A stretch of 64,000 bases of DNA from Siphonodentalium dalli (Eukaryota; Mollusca; Scaphopoda; Gadilida; Siphonodentaliidae), in NCBI GenBank assembly GCA_032622095.1, contig CP136061.1, positions 220,255,148 through 220,319,147 of the forward strand, read 5' to 3'. Positions 32,815 through 44,675 of the stretch are shown here, piece by piece. The stretch's first letter is position 1. Each line of letters begins with the position of its first letter. A program made the translations under genes and the position numbers. The notes under the pieces were generated by a model. The model was not told where the DNA came from and did not search any database. It was given only the letters and a program-made list of their open reading frames with translations.

Positions 32815-33737
32815 TTTGACAGATAAAAGACGCAGAAGGTATCATGCATACAAACAACCAAAACAACGCAAATATCCTAAATAACCAATTTTTTAAAACT
32901 TTTCTCACCAAGAAACCCTCTCACTCTGTCACAATTCTCACTTTGGACATCCTAACACGGATAAAATAGATATCACAAGGGAAGGCATCTTTAAACTCCT
33001 AAACTCCTATCCAATCTTAAAATAAAGAAAGCCGCTGCAACAGACACTATATTAAACCAATCATTCTGAAACAACTCCGCTACAAAATTGCCCCCTTCTT
33101 ATTCTTATCTTATTCAGAAGACTCTGGAAGAGGGCATCCTCACACATGACTGGACAAAGGGTAATGTGTCTACAAGAAGGGTGATAAAAAAACCCGGAAA
33201 ATATAGACGCCTTATCATCCTTATACCTGTATCATCTCTAAACTAACTGACCACATCATTGCATCTAACATCACTAAACATCTATAAAATAAGATCCTCT
33301 CTGATTTGCAACACGGCTTCTGTGAAAAAGAGTCATGTGAAGCACAACTCGTGCAATTACCTGATGATCTCCCGAGACGCCTTGCTGCAAATCAGAAGAC
33401 CGATCTTATTATACTATATTTCCGCCAGTTCTTTGACAAGGAAAATAGTGGCAAATTGCCCTATAATCTTGAACATTATAACATTATGACATTGGTGGAA
33501 CCATATTAAATTACATCAAAGCATTACCCAACAACAAAAACCAGTTCGTTGTCATGGAATGGGATGCATCCTCAGAAGTAACATATGGGGTACCACAAGG
33601 TTGTGGTCTGAGTAAAAATAATTCTTCTCTACATCAACGACTTACTAAAGCACATTACCTCTCAAACTCGCATATTTTCTGATGAAATTGCATTATACAA
33701 CACAATAAATAGTTCAAAAGATTGTGAACTACAAAAC
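32815..33737 (+). pseudogene. LINE reverse transcriptase fragment, unit 2
   Basis: Duplicate of 31280-32188 with the same lesions, including the D-E catalytic box, plus a few new changes (for example a repeated 'aaactcct' near 32995). Confirms that the decay preceded the duplication. Confidence 0.75.
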
Positions 33738-33739
33738 TA

Positions 33740-34164
33740 CAGTACCAGTCAGAAGAAGTGGCATATTGAGGCGCCTTTTATTGCGATACTGAGCGCGATT
33801 AATTTCGAAAAAGGCGCGATTACAGCGCAATACCAAAATATTGCGATATTAAGCGCACTAAATTTCATACAAACCCGATAGTGTTATATTTATATTAGAC
33901 AAAAACTGTGCATATAGTGTACATATAGTGTATATATAGCATTTACAACTGTAATTATATACAAATCTAAAACATTGTCTCTATAGTTATGCAATCAACA
34001 ATATAGAAGCAATAATTTGATGTAAATGTCACAATTTTGAGCGCAAGATGTCGCACTATTAAGCGCGAAATATTGCGATATTATTAGCGTTTCCACTTGC
34101 AATATTATTGCGATATTGGGCGCGAAAATAGCGCGCTTAATATACCACTTCTTGACTGGTACTG
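33740..34164. mobile_element. Tc1-type MITE, copy 2
   Basis: 425 bp, about five differences from 32191-32615, flanked by TA. It is a passenger of the tandem duplication rather than an independent insertion. Confidence 0.85.
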
Positions 34165-34183
34165 TATCTGTACAAACTACAGG

Positions 34184-35015
34184 CATGTGATATAACCTTT
34201 AACCCTTCAAAATGGCAAGTCTTCAGTCACCCGCAAAGCAAACCCACCAATTGTGATAATATCCTTCACTCTCAAGTAATTGATCACGTTAGTAAATACC
34301 ATATTTAGGAATTGACCCCACAAGCAAGCAATCTTTCATCCAATGCTCACATACAACGAACAACTTCAAATCAGGCCATGTGCTTCATAAAAGGGAACGC
34401 TAAAACACAAATAAACACACAAGAAAGCAGCTTATCAGGCTATGATTAGACAATAGTTAGAGTATCTGTGGTCCTCTCATACCTTAAAAATAACTAAAAC
34501 TGAAAGAGTACAAAACCGTTGGATTTTAATGACTTCAAGATTTTTAAGTCTGTCAAAAATAAGGGAGGAATTAAAACTGAAACCCCTTGAGGACAGGAGA
34601 ACCATCTCAAATTATGGTTCGTTAGTAAAATAGTCCATAACTAAGTATACATCACTATTCCAGATCGCCCCCAGAAACACTCAGACAGCAGATATAGAAA
34701 AGCTGACACTTATCGCCGAATTCATTCGTCCTAAGCACAACTATATTTTGGAATCAACTTCCATCTGATCTGATCAGACTCTCTGATCCTGACCAGTTCA
34801 GGAGTGCTCATCAGCTTCAACAATAAACCCAATAACCACCTACGTTTTAAAATGTCTTCATCTGTACATATTATTTTAACTTGACAAACTTGTCAACTCG
34901 TGGGAGTCGGGACTCAACTTTCACACTCACCTGTACCGATGCATATGGTGATAATTCCCAAACGGGGGGAATACCATAGCAAAGTGATAGGCAGATAGAT
35001 AGATAATACTAACTT
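34184..35015 (+). pseudogene. LINE 3' part: RT end, 3' UTR and GATA tail
   Basis: It continues the LINE after the duplication: 'CDITFNPSKWQVFSHP' follows the usual position after the catalytic box, and the C-terminal 'YFGINFHLI'-type text precedes the 3' UTR. The element ends in GATAG(ATAG)n at about 34990-35010, a simple-repeat 3' tail as in several LINE clades. Frames are broken. Confidence 0.6.
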
Positions 35016-35955
35016 TATTTCTCTGTTATTTATTCTCACTTATAAATCGTTTATTCCAAGAACTTAAAATAGAACATTACAGTACGTGAGTTGGTGCGCG
35101 ACAAAGATAAATAATTGCTAACTGTGAACCTCAAAGTTTCGGAAATACATCGCACTAAAATCAAGCACAATCACTTTTAACACTAACACACCTTTCATTG
35201 GTTTATGTACTTCGTCTGCATGACGAAACATAATGCAACGGAAATGCAATTTTTATTAACATGAAACATTTAACTAATTGTTATCCGCAACAAAACAAAA
35301 GATATTAAATTCCTTAGCTGGCATAGATTTAGCAAAAGACGTACCGTAAACCGGGGTGACTTGAGACATCGGGGTGACTTGAGACAAAACAGGATGTGCC
35401 GTTTTTCAGGCAACTATAATCATTCCCTCGTGTTCTTCCATTCAAATAATCTTATTTATTCTGATAACAGGTATATTGTTTTTATAATAAGCTATAAATG
35501 ATGGCCGGGATGTAATTGAAACAAAAATTGAGAAACTGGTCTGAGAGTTTTATTGATTTTTTTTCGCAAAAAGTTGACCACTTGCAAACTTCCACTGCAC
35601 CACAGACAACATGCGGACTAAATGGAGATGAATATGACCAAGACTCAAGAAATATATATCTGTTACTATAACTACTACAGTATATCTCAGTTAATGCACA
35701 TGATAAGTTGGACAACTCAAATTGAATGATAATCTAGCTGATTGACTACAAGTACAAGTGCCAGCTCTATTTTTCTCATATTTTCAAAGTGCACAATATT
35801 GTGTGGTCATGTGACATCAACATATGTGGTCATGTGATGTTTACATTGGACCGTCTGCTCACTGTGGATCCAATGTTTTCATTAGATTACCGGTCCTACA
35901 TCCAAGTAGCAAGAAGCAACAGGCACAGACACATATCCAGAATTAAGAAGTAGAA
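35016..35955. other. Unassigned; short direct repeat
   Basis: At 35351-35386 CGGGGTGACTTGAGACA occurs twice with a 2-3 base spacer. The phrase resembles a transposon end, but no partner was found. A minus frame at 35715-35482 is not recognised. Confidence 0.35.
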
Positions 35956-36267
35956 CCTGCCCGGGGCCATTGTGGACCACTCTTATCGGCTGACCACCCC
36001 CTGACAGATGTGGCCCACCCTTACGAGATGGTCAAAGTGCCCGTCGGACGTCAGTCCCCGCAAGAAGCGGACAGTCGGTCAGTAAGTCGGGACCACTCGT
36101 CCTCCTCAGGCTGCGAACCCATCCAGTGGAAGTCCCGTCAGATGGTGGAAACCACCATCGGGGACGTATCACACCGCATGGGCTCGACCAAAGCATATCG
36201 ACCATGTTCGCCGCCAGCGGGCAACAGATACTACACTTTGATCTTAGCCAAAAGTGCGAGAAGCGAT
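35956..36267 (-). ncRNA. U2 snRNA 5' end fused to a GC-rich tract
   Basis: On the minus strand, from 36267 to 36223, the sequence is the first 45 bases of U2 snRNA (ATCGCTTCTCG..., TGGCTAAGATCAA, then GTGTAGTATCTGTT). There are two substitutions and one inserted base. The branch-point-pairing GTAGTA is intact. After it the sequence diverges into about 250 GC-rich bases with short hairpins (GATGGTGG/CCACCATC) and one U2-like TGATACGTCC. No Sm site (A-U5-G type) or snRNA promoter is visible. Best read as a U2-derived pseudogene or retroposed chimera, not a working U2 gene. Confidence 0.65.
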
Positions 36268-36439
36268 TTTTTAGTCCCAATTTTTTAACACCCACCCCCA
36301 AATTTCACTAAAATTGGTCTTAAATCTCATAAAACTCTACTGATATCACTCTTATCACTGGGAATTATCTCAATTATTTCAAATAACAATTTAACCTGTT
36401 TCAAAAGCTGTTTTAATTGAAAAAAAAGTCTTATAAATT

Positions 36440-37560
36440 GCTGATCATCTGTAAACCTAGGTCATTGTGCAGAATACACACAATTTCATGATTTCTAACT
36501 ATTCCTGATTAGGCTGTCAACCAGCTCATTATCTAACATATTCCATACCACTGATGTTAGTCTACTGGAGTAACTTAGTTCTATTATACTAAACTAGCTG
36601 AAATAAGGGAGCCTATATTCATCATCGGAGATACATGTGGCCTCCTTTGTTGGACTTCGCACACATTTGATCTTAGACCCTTCACTTACCGGCGGCACCT
36701 TTGTGCGCTTCAAGCATATTTGGTAATTGAAACATTTGGATTTATATATTGTTTTTATATACTTTTTTTTTTAAAGAATGAATTCCTTGCTCAATTTAAC
36801 AAAACCCAATTTTATTTTTTTTAATTAAAAATTTTGAAAAACTAATACCATTATAACATCCGCCAGGGTACTCCTAGTCACTACATCAAATTTGGTTGAA
36901 CTCGCTCTAGGGGTCTGAGAGAAAACTCCGGACAGATCCTATTCGTTTATATATATAGATGACAAGCAGTCACAGCACTCTACCAGACTTGGATACTTTC
37001 GGTCTTGTGAGAGATCATCTGAGTTGAAAGATATGCGAATAATTCACTGATTGGATTGATGCACTGATGACAGATATTTTCTACCCATTGATAGTCACAT
37101 TAATGTTTGAGACAGTTGCTTGCTCTTTTTCCATGCACACAATGATCTAGGCATTAGTTGCATCAGGACAAGTTTACTTATATATGCACTTAGGTCATTG
37201 TACAGGATACACACAATTCCATAATTTCTAACAATTTCCCAATTAGTCTGTCAACCAGCCCATTATCTAGCATTATGCCTTAACACTTTGGTTAGTCTAC
37301 TGGAGCAATCTCTTATAATAAATGACAAACAGTCACTTTACCAGACTTGGATATTTTAGGTGTTGTGAGAGTAACATATCATATGAGTTGAGACATGAAC
37401 ATATTTCACTGATTGGCTTGATGAACAGTGTGATGACAGTTATATTCTAGCCATTGATAGTCACATTAATGCTTGAGGCAGTTGCTCTTTTTCCACGTAC
37501 ACAATGATCTTGGTTTTAGTTACATCAAGACAAGTTTATATATTTCAGTTTTACATTTCT
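36440..37560 (+). repeat. ~365-bp tandem repeat, interrupted
   Basis: 'taggtcattgt' plus 'acacacaatt' occurs at 36459 and 37191 (732 apart, two periods). 'ccattgatagtcacattaat' is at 37087 and 37451. The stretch 36600-36958 breaks the array and ends in the RTE-like repeat 'ctccggacagatcctattc' with a (TA)n tail, an insertion. Units have drifted to perhaps 85 percent identity. Confidence 0.65.
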
Positions 37561-38212
37561 CGAAGGGTGTCTGGAAGGAATTTTTTCATCCCACCGCCCC
37601 ATATGCAACATGCCATATAGCTTAATGTCATCTCTCCTAATGCCCATATGAGGTCACAGTAACATAAATATGGTGTTTTTGCAGTTATAAATTCTAATAA
37701 TATGTTTTAAACTGTTACAAATGTCATATAAGGGCACAAAAGGTCTTTAGTAAAAAAATTGCACGAGGGTGTAAAAAATGTGTTTTTTTTGCCCCTCGGT
37801 AGGGCATACCCACCCCGGCATACCTTCCTGCAATTTGTTTACTACCCCCCCCCCCCCCTGCAGGAAACATACTATTGCATCTCATAAAATCAAACACTTC
37901 TAGGTCTGCAATGGAAACTGGCTGTTCTAGTTATGGGTTTCTGTTAAACAAGCAAAGATCATAAACACAAAATTATACAGATGTGTCCACATAAATAGTA
38001 AATATGAGAGAAAACTTGCCAAATAGACCAATTTCATATACATTAATATTAAGTGTGTGCTATTAAAGCTGTCAGTACGGTATTTTACAAGTGTTCTCTT
38101 TGTGTTAAAATATTGGGGTCTTATCTCATATATGTAGGGCCCATATGCTACATGTTCCCTTATAATCTACAATGGGACTGAACTGAGACTATCTTTTCAT
38201 TTGCAGGTCAGC
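37561..38212. other. 5' flank of the pogo transposase
   Basis: Contains a poly-C run near 37846 and no coding signal. Just before the transposase ATG, 'atcttttcatttgcag' resembles a splice acceptor, so an untranslated exon may lie upstream. Confidence 0.4.
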
Positions 38213-39589
38213 ATGCCGCGCACATACAAATGTCAAAGAGAGTCGAGATATGCCGAATATGACCCATCAAACATGAAGGCAGCTGCAGCTGATGTCAAGC
38301 GTGGCATGTCATACCGCAAGGCAGCAGCAAAACATGGCGTCAAAAAAGACATGGTAAGGAGGGAAGTGAAGGGTGTTCAAAGATCGGAGTATGGTGGCAG
38401 AAGAGTTTTCACCGATGATGAGGAAGCGAGCATTGCTCAGCATTTAATGACAGTCGCTGAATGGGGCTATCCTCTGGATATCGCAGAACTGAAATCGTCA
38501 AGTGTCACCTTGACTCCTGTGGCAGAGTCGAAAAACGCTTCAAGAACAATATCCATGGCGATGACTGGTGTCACTCATATCTGAAAAGAAGCAATGTTCT
38601 CAGTTCAAGAATGTGCCAAAATGTAAAACGCTCAAAATCTGCTTTGAGTCGTGAGACAGTTAATGACTATTTCAATGAACTGGAAGAAACCATCAATGAT
38701 ATCCCACCAGAAAATGTACTAAACTGTGGTGAGAGCAACCTGTCTGACGATCGGGTGCCAAGAAAGTTATTTGTAAGAAAGGTGTTAAACGGGTGCCGAG
38801 AATAATGGACTCATCAAAGTCCTCAACATCAATAATGACGTGTGTATCTGCTGATGTAAAATGTCTTCCATCGTATGTGGTATACAAAGCTGTCAATTTA
38901 GGACACATGGTGTGCTGGAGGACCAGATGGATTTAGGTACAACAGGCCAGCATCCGGCTGGTTTGAAGCAGTCTTTTGCGGACTGGTTCAGAACCGTTCC
39001 TCTGCGTTACTTTAAAGCAAAGGGTGGTCAGAAGTTCATCATAGGTGATAACCTGTCAACGCACCTGTCTCTTCCAGTGATTAAAGCTTGGGAGAAGTAC
39101 AATATTAAATTTGTGTTTCTCCCTCCAAATTCAACACATGTTCTCCAGCTACTAGATGTTTAATTTTCGGGCCTATAAAGAGAATATGGAGGAAAACCCT
39201 GGAAACGTTTAAAACAGAGTGGGGTGGCAGATCTATCACAATGCCAAAAGATCAGTTCCCGAAGCAGCTCATGTTGCTCATGAAGGACATCAAGCCGAAT
39301 ATGGAAGTCAACATCAAGAGTGGGTTTTCGAAAACGGGCATATATCCATTATCAAGAGAACAAGTCATCTGTCAATTCCCAAGTCACGATGATTCAGTTT
39401 GCAGCACGTCTAACAGTGATGTTTCATTGAGTTCATCTATGATTCAATTCTTTGAAAAGTTCCGCTTCAAAGAAACGGAAAAAGGGCCTGCTAAAATAAG
39501 AGGAAGTTGTCGGTTCCATCGGGGCGCAGTATGGCACACTATGCTCATCCGATACTGAAACAAATAACATTTCCGATGCAACAGATTCT
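38213..39589 (+). pseudogene. Pogo-type transposase (HTH + DDE), broken
   Basis: DNA transposase related to pogo/Tigger. The ATG at 38213 gives MPRTYKCQRESRYAEYDPSN followed by a psq-type helix-turn-helix (MSYRKAAAKHGVKKDMVRRE, residues about 31-50). A frameshift near 38500 follows, then 'NVLNCGESNLSDDRVPRK', where the first catalytic Asp position is Gly. Next come FIIGDNLSTHLS with the second Asp and FVFLPPNSTHVLQLLDV, the typical D-proximal end. A further shift leads to 'FSKTGIYPLSREQV' and a stop near 39556. Several frame changes and a lost catalytic residue; inactive. Its 3' side runs into the LINE copy at about 39590. Confidence 0.8.
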
Positions 39590-41695
39590 GACACAAGAAC
39601 AGACTCAGGGATCAGAAAGATCGTAGCGAAGCAACTGTGTAGAAAAATCGGACAGTGGCTTAGATTAAAACAATGCAATGATGAGGTATGTTCCAATAAT
39701 AGCATGTTTCCACTTGGAGTCAGGAATATAAATTGTCAAGAACTGACTGGTGGGTAATCATACTATAAACCTATACAAATAGTACAAGAATAGATAATAA
39801 ATAGTAAATAATAACACGATATTGCCAAGGAGCCACATCGAAATATCTAAAGTAGCTTTTAAAATCAGATTTTGCAGTGATACGGTATTTAAAATATTTG
39901 ATGAATCGCGTATGAACCTTTATCAAGTCGTCAAGCTGATGGTCGGTCGGGTGGGTGAGACATAATTTCATCATACACCCAACCGACAGCATCGGTCCAT
40001 ATATACTGTTTCTTGTCTTTGAGGGTCAAACGTTTCTCATCAATCATGTGGTGAAATTTGACAGCTCGATGATGTACCTCTCTTTCTGTGAGTCGAAACG
40101 TTTGAGTTACTTTGGCGACCTTTGTTTCGATGCAACAGTCGATTTTTCTTTTGCAACAATAGGATCCAGATAGTTTCGGAGGAAATGTCCCAATGACACA
40201 AGCTGTATCCATAGCCTGCGCTACAGGTTTTGGAACAGGAATAATATCAGTCTCCTCAACTTGTGTTGCTACTTGCAGTGATATACTGACGAGTTTGGTT
40301 TGACTCTGTGTCTGAGTGCTGGCACCAAACACTTTGTGGTAGACACGCTTGCTGAGTATCTGACCTGTGGAATGGATGGTCGAGGACCAACTATGTTCTT
40401 AGCATCTATATATATATGGCAGATGCTGCTCAGCTTTATAGCTTTGAATCTTGAATTCATAATCCCAAAATGGGACATTTATGATCCATTGCAGCATGTG
40501 AACCTTGACAGTTTGAACATTTCATAAGATTAGAACAATCCTTATGATCATGACCAGAAATAGAACATCGTACGCATATTATTCTTGTTTTACAATGTTC
40601 CTGGCCATGGCCATACCCCTGACATTTAAAATATCGCAACTGGTTTGGAACATGTGTACTTAAATCCATCTTCACATACCCAACCTTCAATGTCAGTGGT
40701 TGTTCGCACCGATTGAAGGTCAGAAGATAATTGTTCAACAGAACTTTTTTACCATGAACTGTCTTCGTAAATGTACGGACTTCTGTAACTCCCTGTGGCG
40801 TTAACTCGGCCCATATCTCTGACTCAGAAGAATCACCTATCGCGAGATCTCAACACAGCTCTGCTACTGTTCAAAGTATTGTGATGAGCAGCCAACACTG
40901 GTGTTTGTGCAATAGATGTTAATTGCACAAGAGCGTCAGCTTGCATTTTTCTCACTGAGTGGCCCAGTAGGATCGGTTTGACATATTTTAATTGACCGGC
41001 TATGCTTTGGCGCGTTTTATCAATCACAAATACAGAAGGTCTCTTGACATTTGGATCAAAACCAAGTACTGGTGATAGACCTCATCATCAGTGGAACTTG
41101 GCAGGTGGTCATTCTTACGTTTTGTTTGTTATGAGTTGCTATATGAAAAGCAAATAATCGACAACTAGCCCAGCAGCCGCCTCGGACTACCCTTCGATTT
41201 ATGGTCGGGCAAAAGACTGGTACATACCTGAAGCGGCGACACGTTTAGCCACTGAATATAGCAGCCTCACCGCGTGGTACCTCGCCACAGTGAGACAGGC
41301 GTGAACAGTACAAAATTGAATCATTTAACAGTGATGAAGACGAAATGCAAACAGACATGACACGAAAGAAACATACATGAAAAACAGAAGACACAACTTG
41401 ACACCAGAAATATAATAGAACAGATGGCCGAAATGTAAACTGAAACACCGGAGAGGCGTGACTAGCCGATTGATTGAGCACGCGTAAACTCAATCACCGT
41501 CTTGAAAGAGATGTAGGACCAAACAGGACCATGAGCTAAGTGGTATCCGCAGGTCGATGGCTCACGTGATACGGCCGTCATAGTACCTCCAGGACTCCTA
41601 CACCGCACCTCACGGGATCGACCCAACGGCAAACAGTGCCACATTATGGGATGTGTACCCCTCGCAGTGGGGCGGTAAGCATATTCTACCCAGGG
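39590..41695 (-). mobile_element. LINE family copy: 5' UTR, ORF1, 3' UTR, no ORF2
   Basis: The minus strand begins near 41695 with the same 5' UTR unit as 59135-60070 (GTAGAATATGCTTACCGCC). It then runs through ORF1 (about 41030-39771) into a 3' UTR that matches 63720-63860 (the shared phrase ACACAGTTGCTTCGCTACG is at about 39625-39643). It stops at about 39590, against the pogo sequence, before the usual tail. No endonuclease or RT sequence lies between ORF1 and the 3' UTR. Confidence 0.75.
39771..41030 (-). pseudogene. LINE ORF1 (zinc-knuckle gag-like), copy 1
   Basis: An RNA-binding protein of jockey/I-type LINEs. The best part (40738-40457) has STHVPNQLRYFKCQGYGHGQ...C, then CVRCSISGHDHKDC, then CSNCQGSHAAMDHKC: three knuckles, the first with its leading Cys read as Tyr. 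After a shift come 'AKNIVGPRPSIPQVRYSASV' and a C-terminal 'SHPTDHQLDDLIKVHTRF'-type end. At least three frame breaks. Confidence 0.75.
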
Positions 41696-42944
41696 CCCAC
41701 AAGGGACTACCTTTGTTTATCAAATATTTAATTTTTGAAGAAATTAACAAGCATGGTATAACCAATGCTAACACGCCATTGCTGCGTCACTTTAGTCCAC
41801 GATCGGTCCAAACCACGATCGGCGGGCCCTAACACACGTAAAAGGCCACGATTACGAATGCATCCCATTAACACGCGCACAAATGTCAGATGTTATCCAC
41901 AAACAAAAAAACAAACAGAATGTATTAACATCAATTTGTCATTGTGCTCCGACAAGCCTTCTTAAAATAGCATTAACTTTGCTGAATATAGGAATGTTTG
42001 AGTGGAAAAACTCAGCGTGATAACGTACATATTTTCACTCAATTTATCAGAGTGAATTAATCTTGAAGTCTCGAATCAGTTCAACTCATCATCTGTTATA
42101 AATGACATCGGATATACGTCTCCACGTTTCACGCATGATGTAGCGCATCGCGTAATAATACTAGAAAATATTACGAAATGAGGTTTAATGTTTCATGATC
42201 GAGGAAGCGTGTTCATTGTTCGCCTGTGTGGCAGACCTACCTACCGTATTACATCGATGTATTCTCGCCAATTCTCCTTTCACATCACGGATAATTTGTA
42301 TTGACTGTTTGGGCATTGATAACAAATGGTTCGATCAGCGTAGTCCCGACGCTGGATTAGAATCCTGTAACAAGGGTTTTCTCTAGATGCCAGAAGTTAC
42401 TTCGATTAATAATCGGAAGTCCGACAGCTGAAAATTGCCTACGCATATTTTTAAAAGCTTTACGTCTTATACGTTCTATGACTAAGTGACCCTGCTATTG
42501 TGCTATGCTGTTAGAGGGTCCTGCCTATTGGCACATGATGTTCGTGGGGCAAACTGATGCTGTTAATAAAAAATAAAAAAGTTCAGCTATGTATCTTTTT
42601 TAATTTTTTAATTTTTCGACAATTTTTAGAAAAAGCTACCATGATCTGTAGAAACATACAAGATCATATCAATTTTGGAATATTTCAATAACGTCTGCGT
42701 TCATTGTTACAAATCGACCACAACAGTAATATAAACAATTTTCGTTTTGTAGTAGTGTGCATAGAGGTGGTTAAAATAGATTCAGATACATGTGTATCTT
42801 AATACCCTCTGCAGACAATGTTATTGCTATATTATGTTAATGTTTGGGGTGTTCAATAAAATATGGAATGAAAGACAATGTCCTTGTCTTGAATCAATTT
42901 TGCTGTCTGTCAAAATTCCTTTAAAATGTCATCATAGCTAAATC
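41696..42944. other. No gene recognised
   Basis: Short frames (41765-41965, 42195-42386) are not recognised. No clear repeat besides low-complexity T/A near 42595. Confidence 0.35.
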
Positions 42945-43235
42945 AACAGGACTCACCAACACCGTAGCACTACAGCATAACCCACCAACATCATAGTACA
43001 GGAGCACCCACCAAGATATTAGCAATTCAGCAGGTTCCACCAAAAATAAGCAAAACAGCATAACCCACCAACAGTATAGCAATCAGCAGGACCCACCCTC
43101 ATCCTAGCTCAACAGGACCCACCAACGTAATAGCAATTCAACAGGACCCACCAACACAGCAATTCAGCAGGACCCACCAACATCCTTACACAACAGGACC
43201 CATTAACATCATAGCACTACACCAGGACCCACCGA
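42945..43235 (+). repeat. ~30-bp degenerate minisatellite
   Basis: About nine to ten units built on 'aacaggacccaccaacatc' plus 'atagcaattcagc'. Unit length varies between about 20 and 35 bp. No conserved frame. Confidence 0.85.
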
Positions 43236-43717
43236 CATCCGATATGCACTTGGGCTACATAGAGGGTACTCATATGGACCATTTCTTTCAAGTAGATCCC
43301 TTAGTTAATCTTCATAGACCGTTGGTGAACTTATTACATCAACATTCCTTCGTTTATAATGAATCTTCTACACTTGTATTGTCTGTTCTCATGTGTTTCA
43401 TGAATCTGAACCTAAACGCGGATTTTAAAACAGATCAATATGGGACTATTTCCATATTGGCAATATTTAATCTACCCATTTCATCGTTACAATTTCAAGC
43501 ACTTTACAATGTGTTTTCACCGCGCCATTAACGGAATAACGGGTATAAGCTCAATATGTGGTTTTTTTTTCAGAATCAAAGCAGTTCAATATGAACCTAT
43601 GTCAATAATTTGTATCCAAAATTAACCTATTTGCACGAGTATATGTTGGCGTGGGGCGTACGTCCTCAGTTTTAACCCTTCCATGACAGGAGCTTGCTGA
43701 AATTTTGCGAAAACCTT
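43236..43717. other. Unassigned, with a weak foldback-arm match
   Basis: 43510-43620 ('gtgttttcaccgcgccatta' ... 'cagaatcaaa') weakly matches the foldback arm at 58230-58300. The frames at 43244-43531 and 43440-43625 are not recognised. Confidence 0.4.
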
Positions 43718-43860
43718 GTGCCAGTGCATTCTCTTATATATACTAGTCTCCCACGGGAGCCTCGCATATATAAGAGACTACATTGGACTAATAATATTTA
43801 CGTTGTAAGCCAGTGCATTCTCTTATGCGAGGTTCCCTGTGGGAGATTCGCACTTCCAAT
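43718..43860. repeat. Short palindromic family, third locus
   Basis: 'ccagtgcattctcttata' occurs twice (43729 and 43812), next to 'agtctcccacgggagcctcg' and 'gaggttccctgtgggagatt'. Same family as 16225-16515. Confidence 0.5.
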
Positions 43861-44480
43861 GCGTCTTTCTTGGAAATGTAATGCTCGTAGTTCATGTATT
43901 TGCCGACATATTAAGGTACTGAGACACATTCTAAAGCGAATATTACTCGGTGTGTTATGGAGCGCAAACCGCCATGTGGCTTTAAACATACAAACAAAGC
44001 CTATTTTCCACGATAGCGATTGCATTCCGCGGTTAAATAATCAGTTTTAAAACCGAAAATTGATCCGGAAAATTGTTGACGGCATTTTGGAAAATTTATA
44101 TACCACATGGCCATAAATCATTCCACCCAGTTAATAACCTCCAATTATGCCATGTGGTTATGACGAAATGCTCCATAAATTACACTTTGACTCCCCACCC
44201 CGTTGTGAACATATACATGTATTTGGAATGTTCTAGTCTTTATTTATGTGATATCTGAACTCTATAAATATTCACCATGGACGCATCGGCATTTGCGTTG
44301 AAGTTGTTTAATATTGTATTGAACATCCCAGAGAAATATACATTTTATTAAAACAACCGACATTCGCAAAATAGTGGATGTACAATGGGGTTGGGAGCAC
44401 AAGTTCTATCAAGTTACATCTACAGTATATATGTGCATGGTGCTACTCCTCTCCCCTATACATACAATGATTCACAAAAA
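43861..44480. other. No gene recognised
   Basis: Two 'ccatgtgg' phrases in opposite orientation near 44103-44160, otherwise nothing assigned. Confidence 0.35.
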
Positions 44481-44675
44481 CTACAGTAATGTATCAAAGT
44501 TAAACACTGAGATATACATTGATAAGATAACTACAGTAATGTGTTAATGTTAAACATTGATATATACATTAATAAGATAACCACAGTAATGTATTAATGT
44601 TACACACTGAGATATACATTAATAAGATAACTATACGGTAATTTATTTATCTTAAACACTCAGACATACATTTTA
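44481..44675 (+). repeat. 50-bp tandem repeat, four units
   Basis: Units start at 44481, 44531, 44581 and 44631, exactly 50 bp apart: CTACAGTAATGTATYAA, then 'gttaaacactgagatataca', then 'ttaataagataa'. The last unit is more diverged. Confidence 0.9.

Larger units (their letters stand above)
31097..34183 (+). repeat. 1.54-kb tandem duplication, two units
   Basis: Unit 1 is 31097-32634 and unit 2 is 32635-34183; both start 'tattcaatcgactggcaatg' and end 'tacaaactacagg'. They differ by about one percent plus small indels. Each carries the same LINE segment and the same MITE at the same site, so the duplication came after the MITE. Two G bases at the junction are the only homology seen. Confidence 0.9.

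Noticed and set aside
36010-36311. Open frames of 60-92 codons over the U2-like segment
   Set aside because: Frames on both strands over a short GC-rich tract with no family resemblance; the U2 match explains part of it better.
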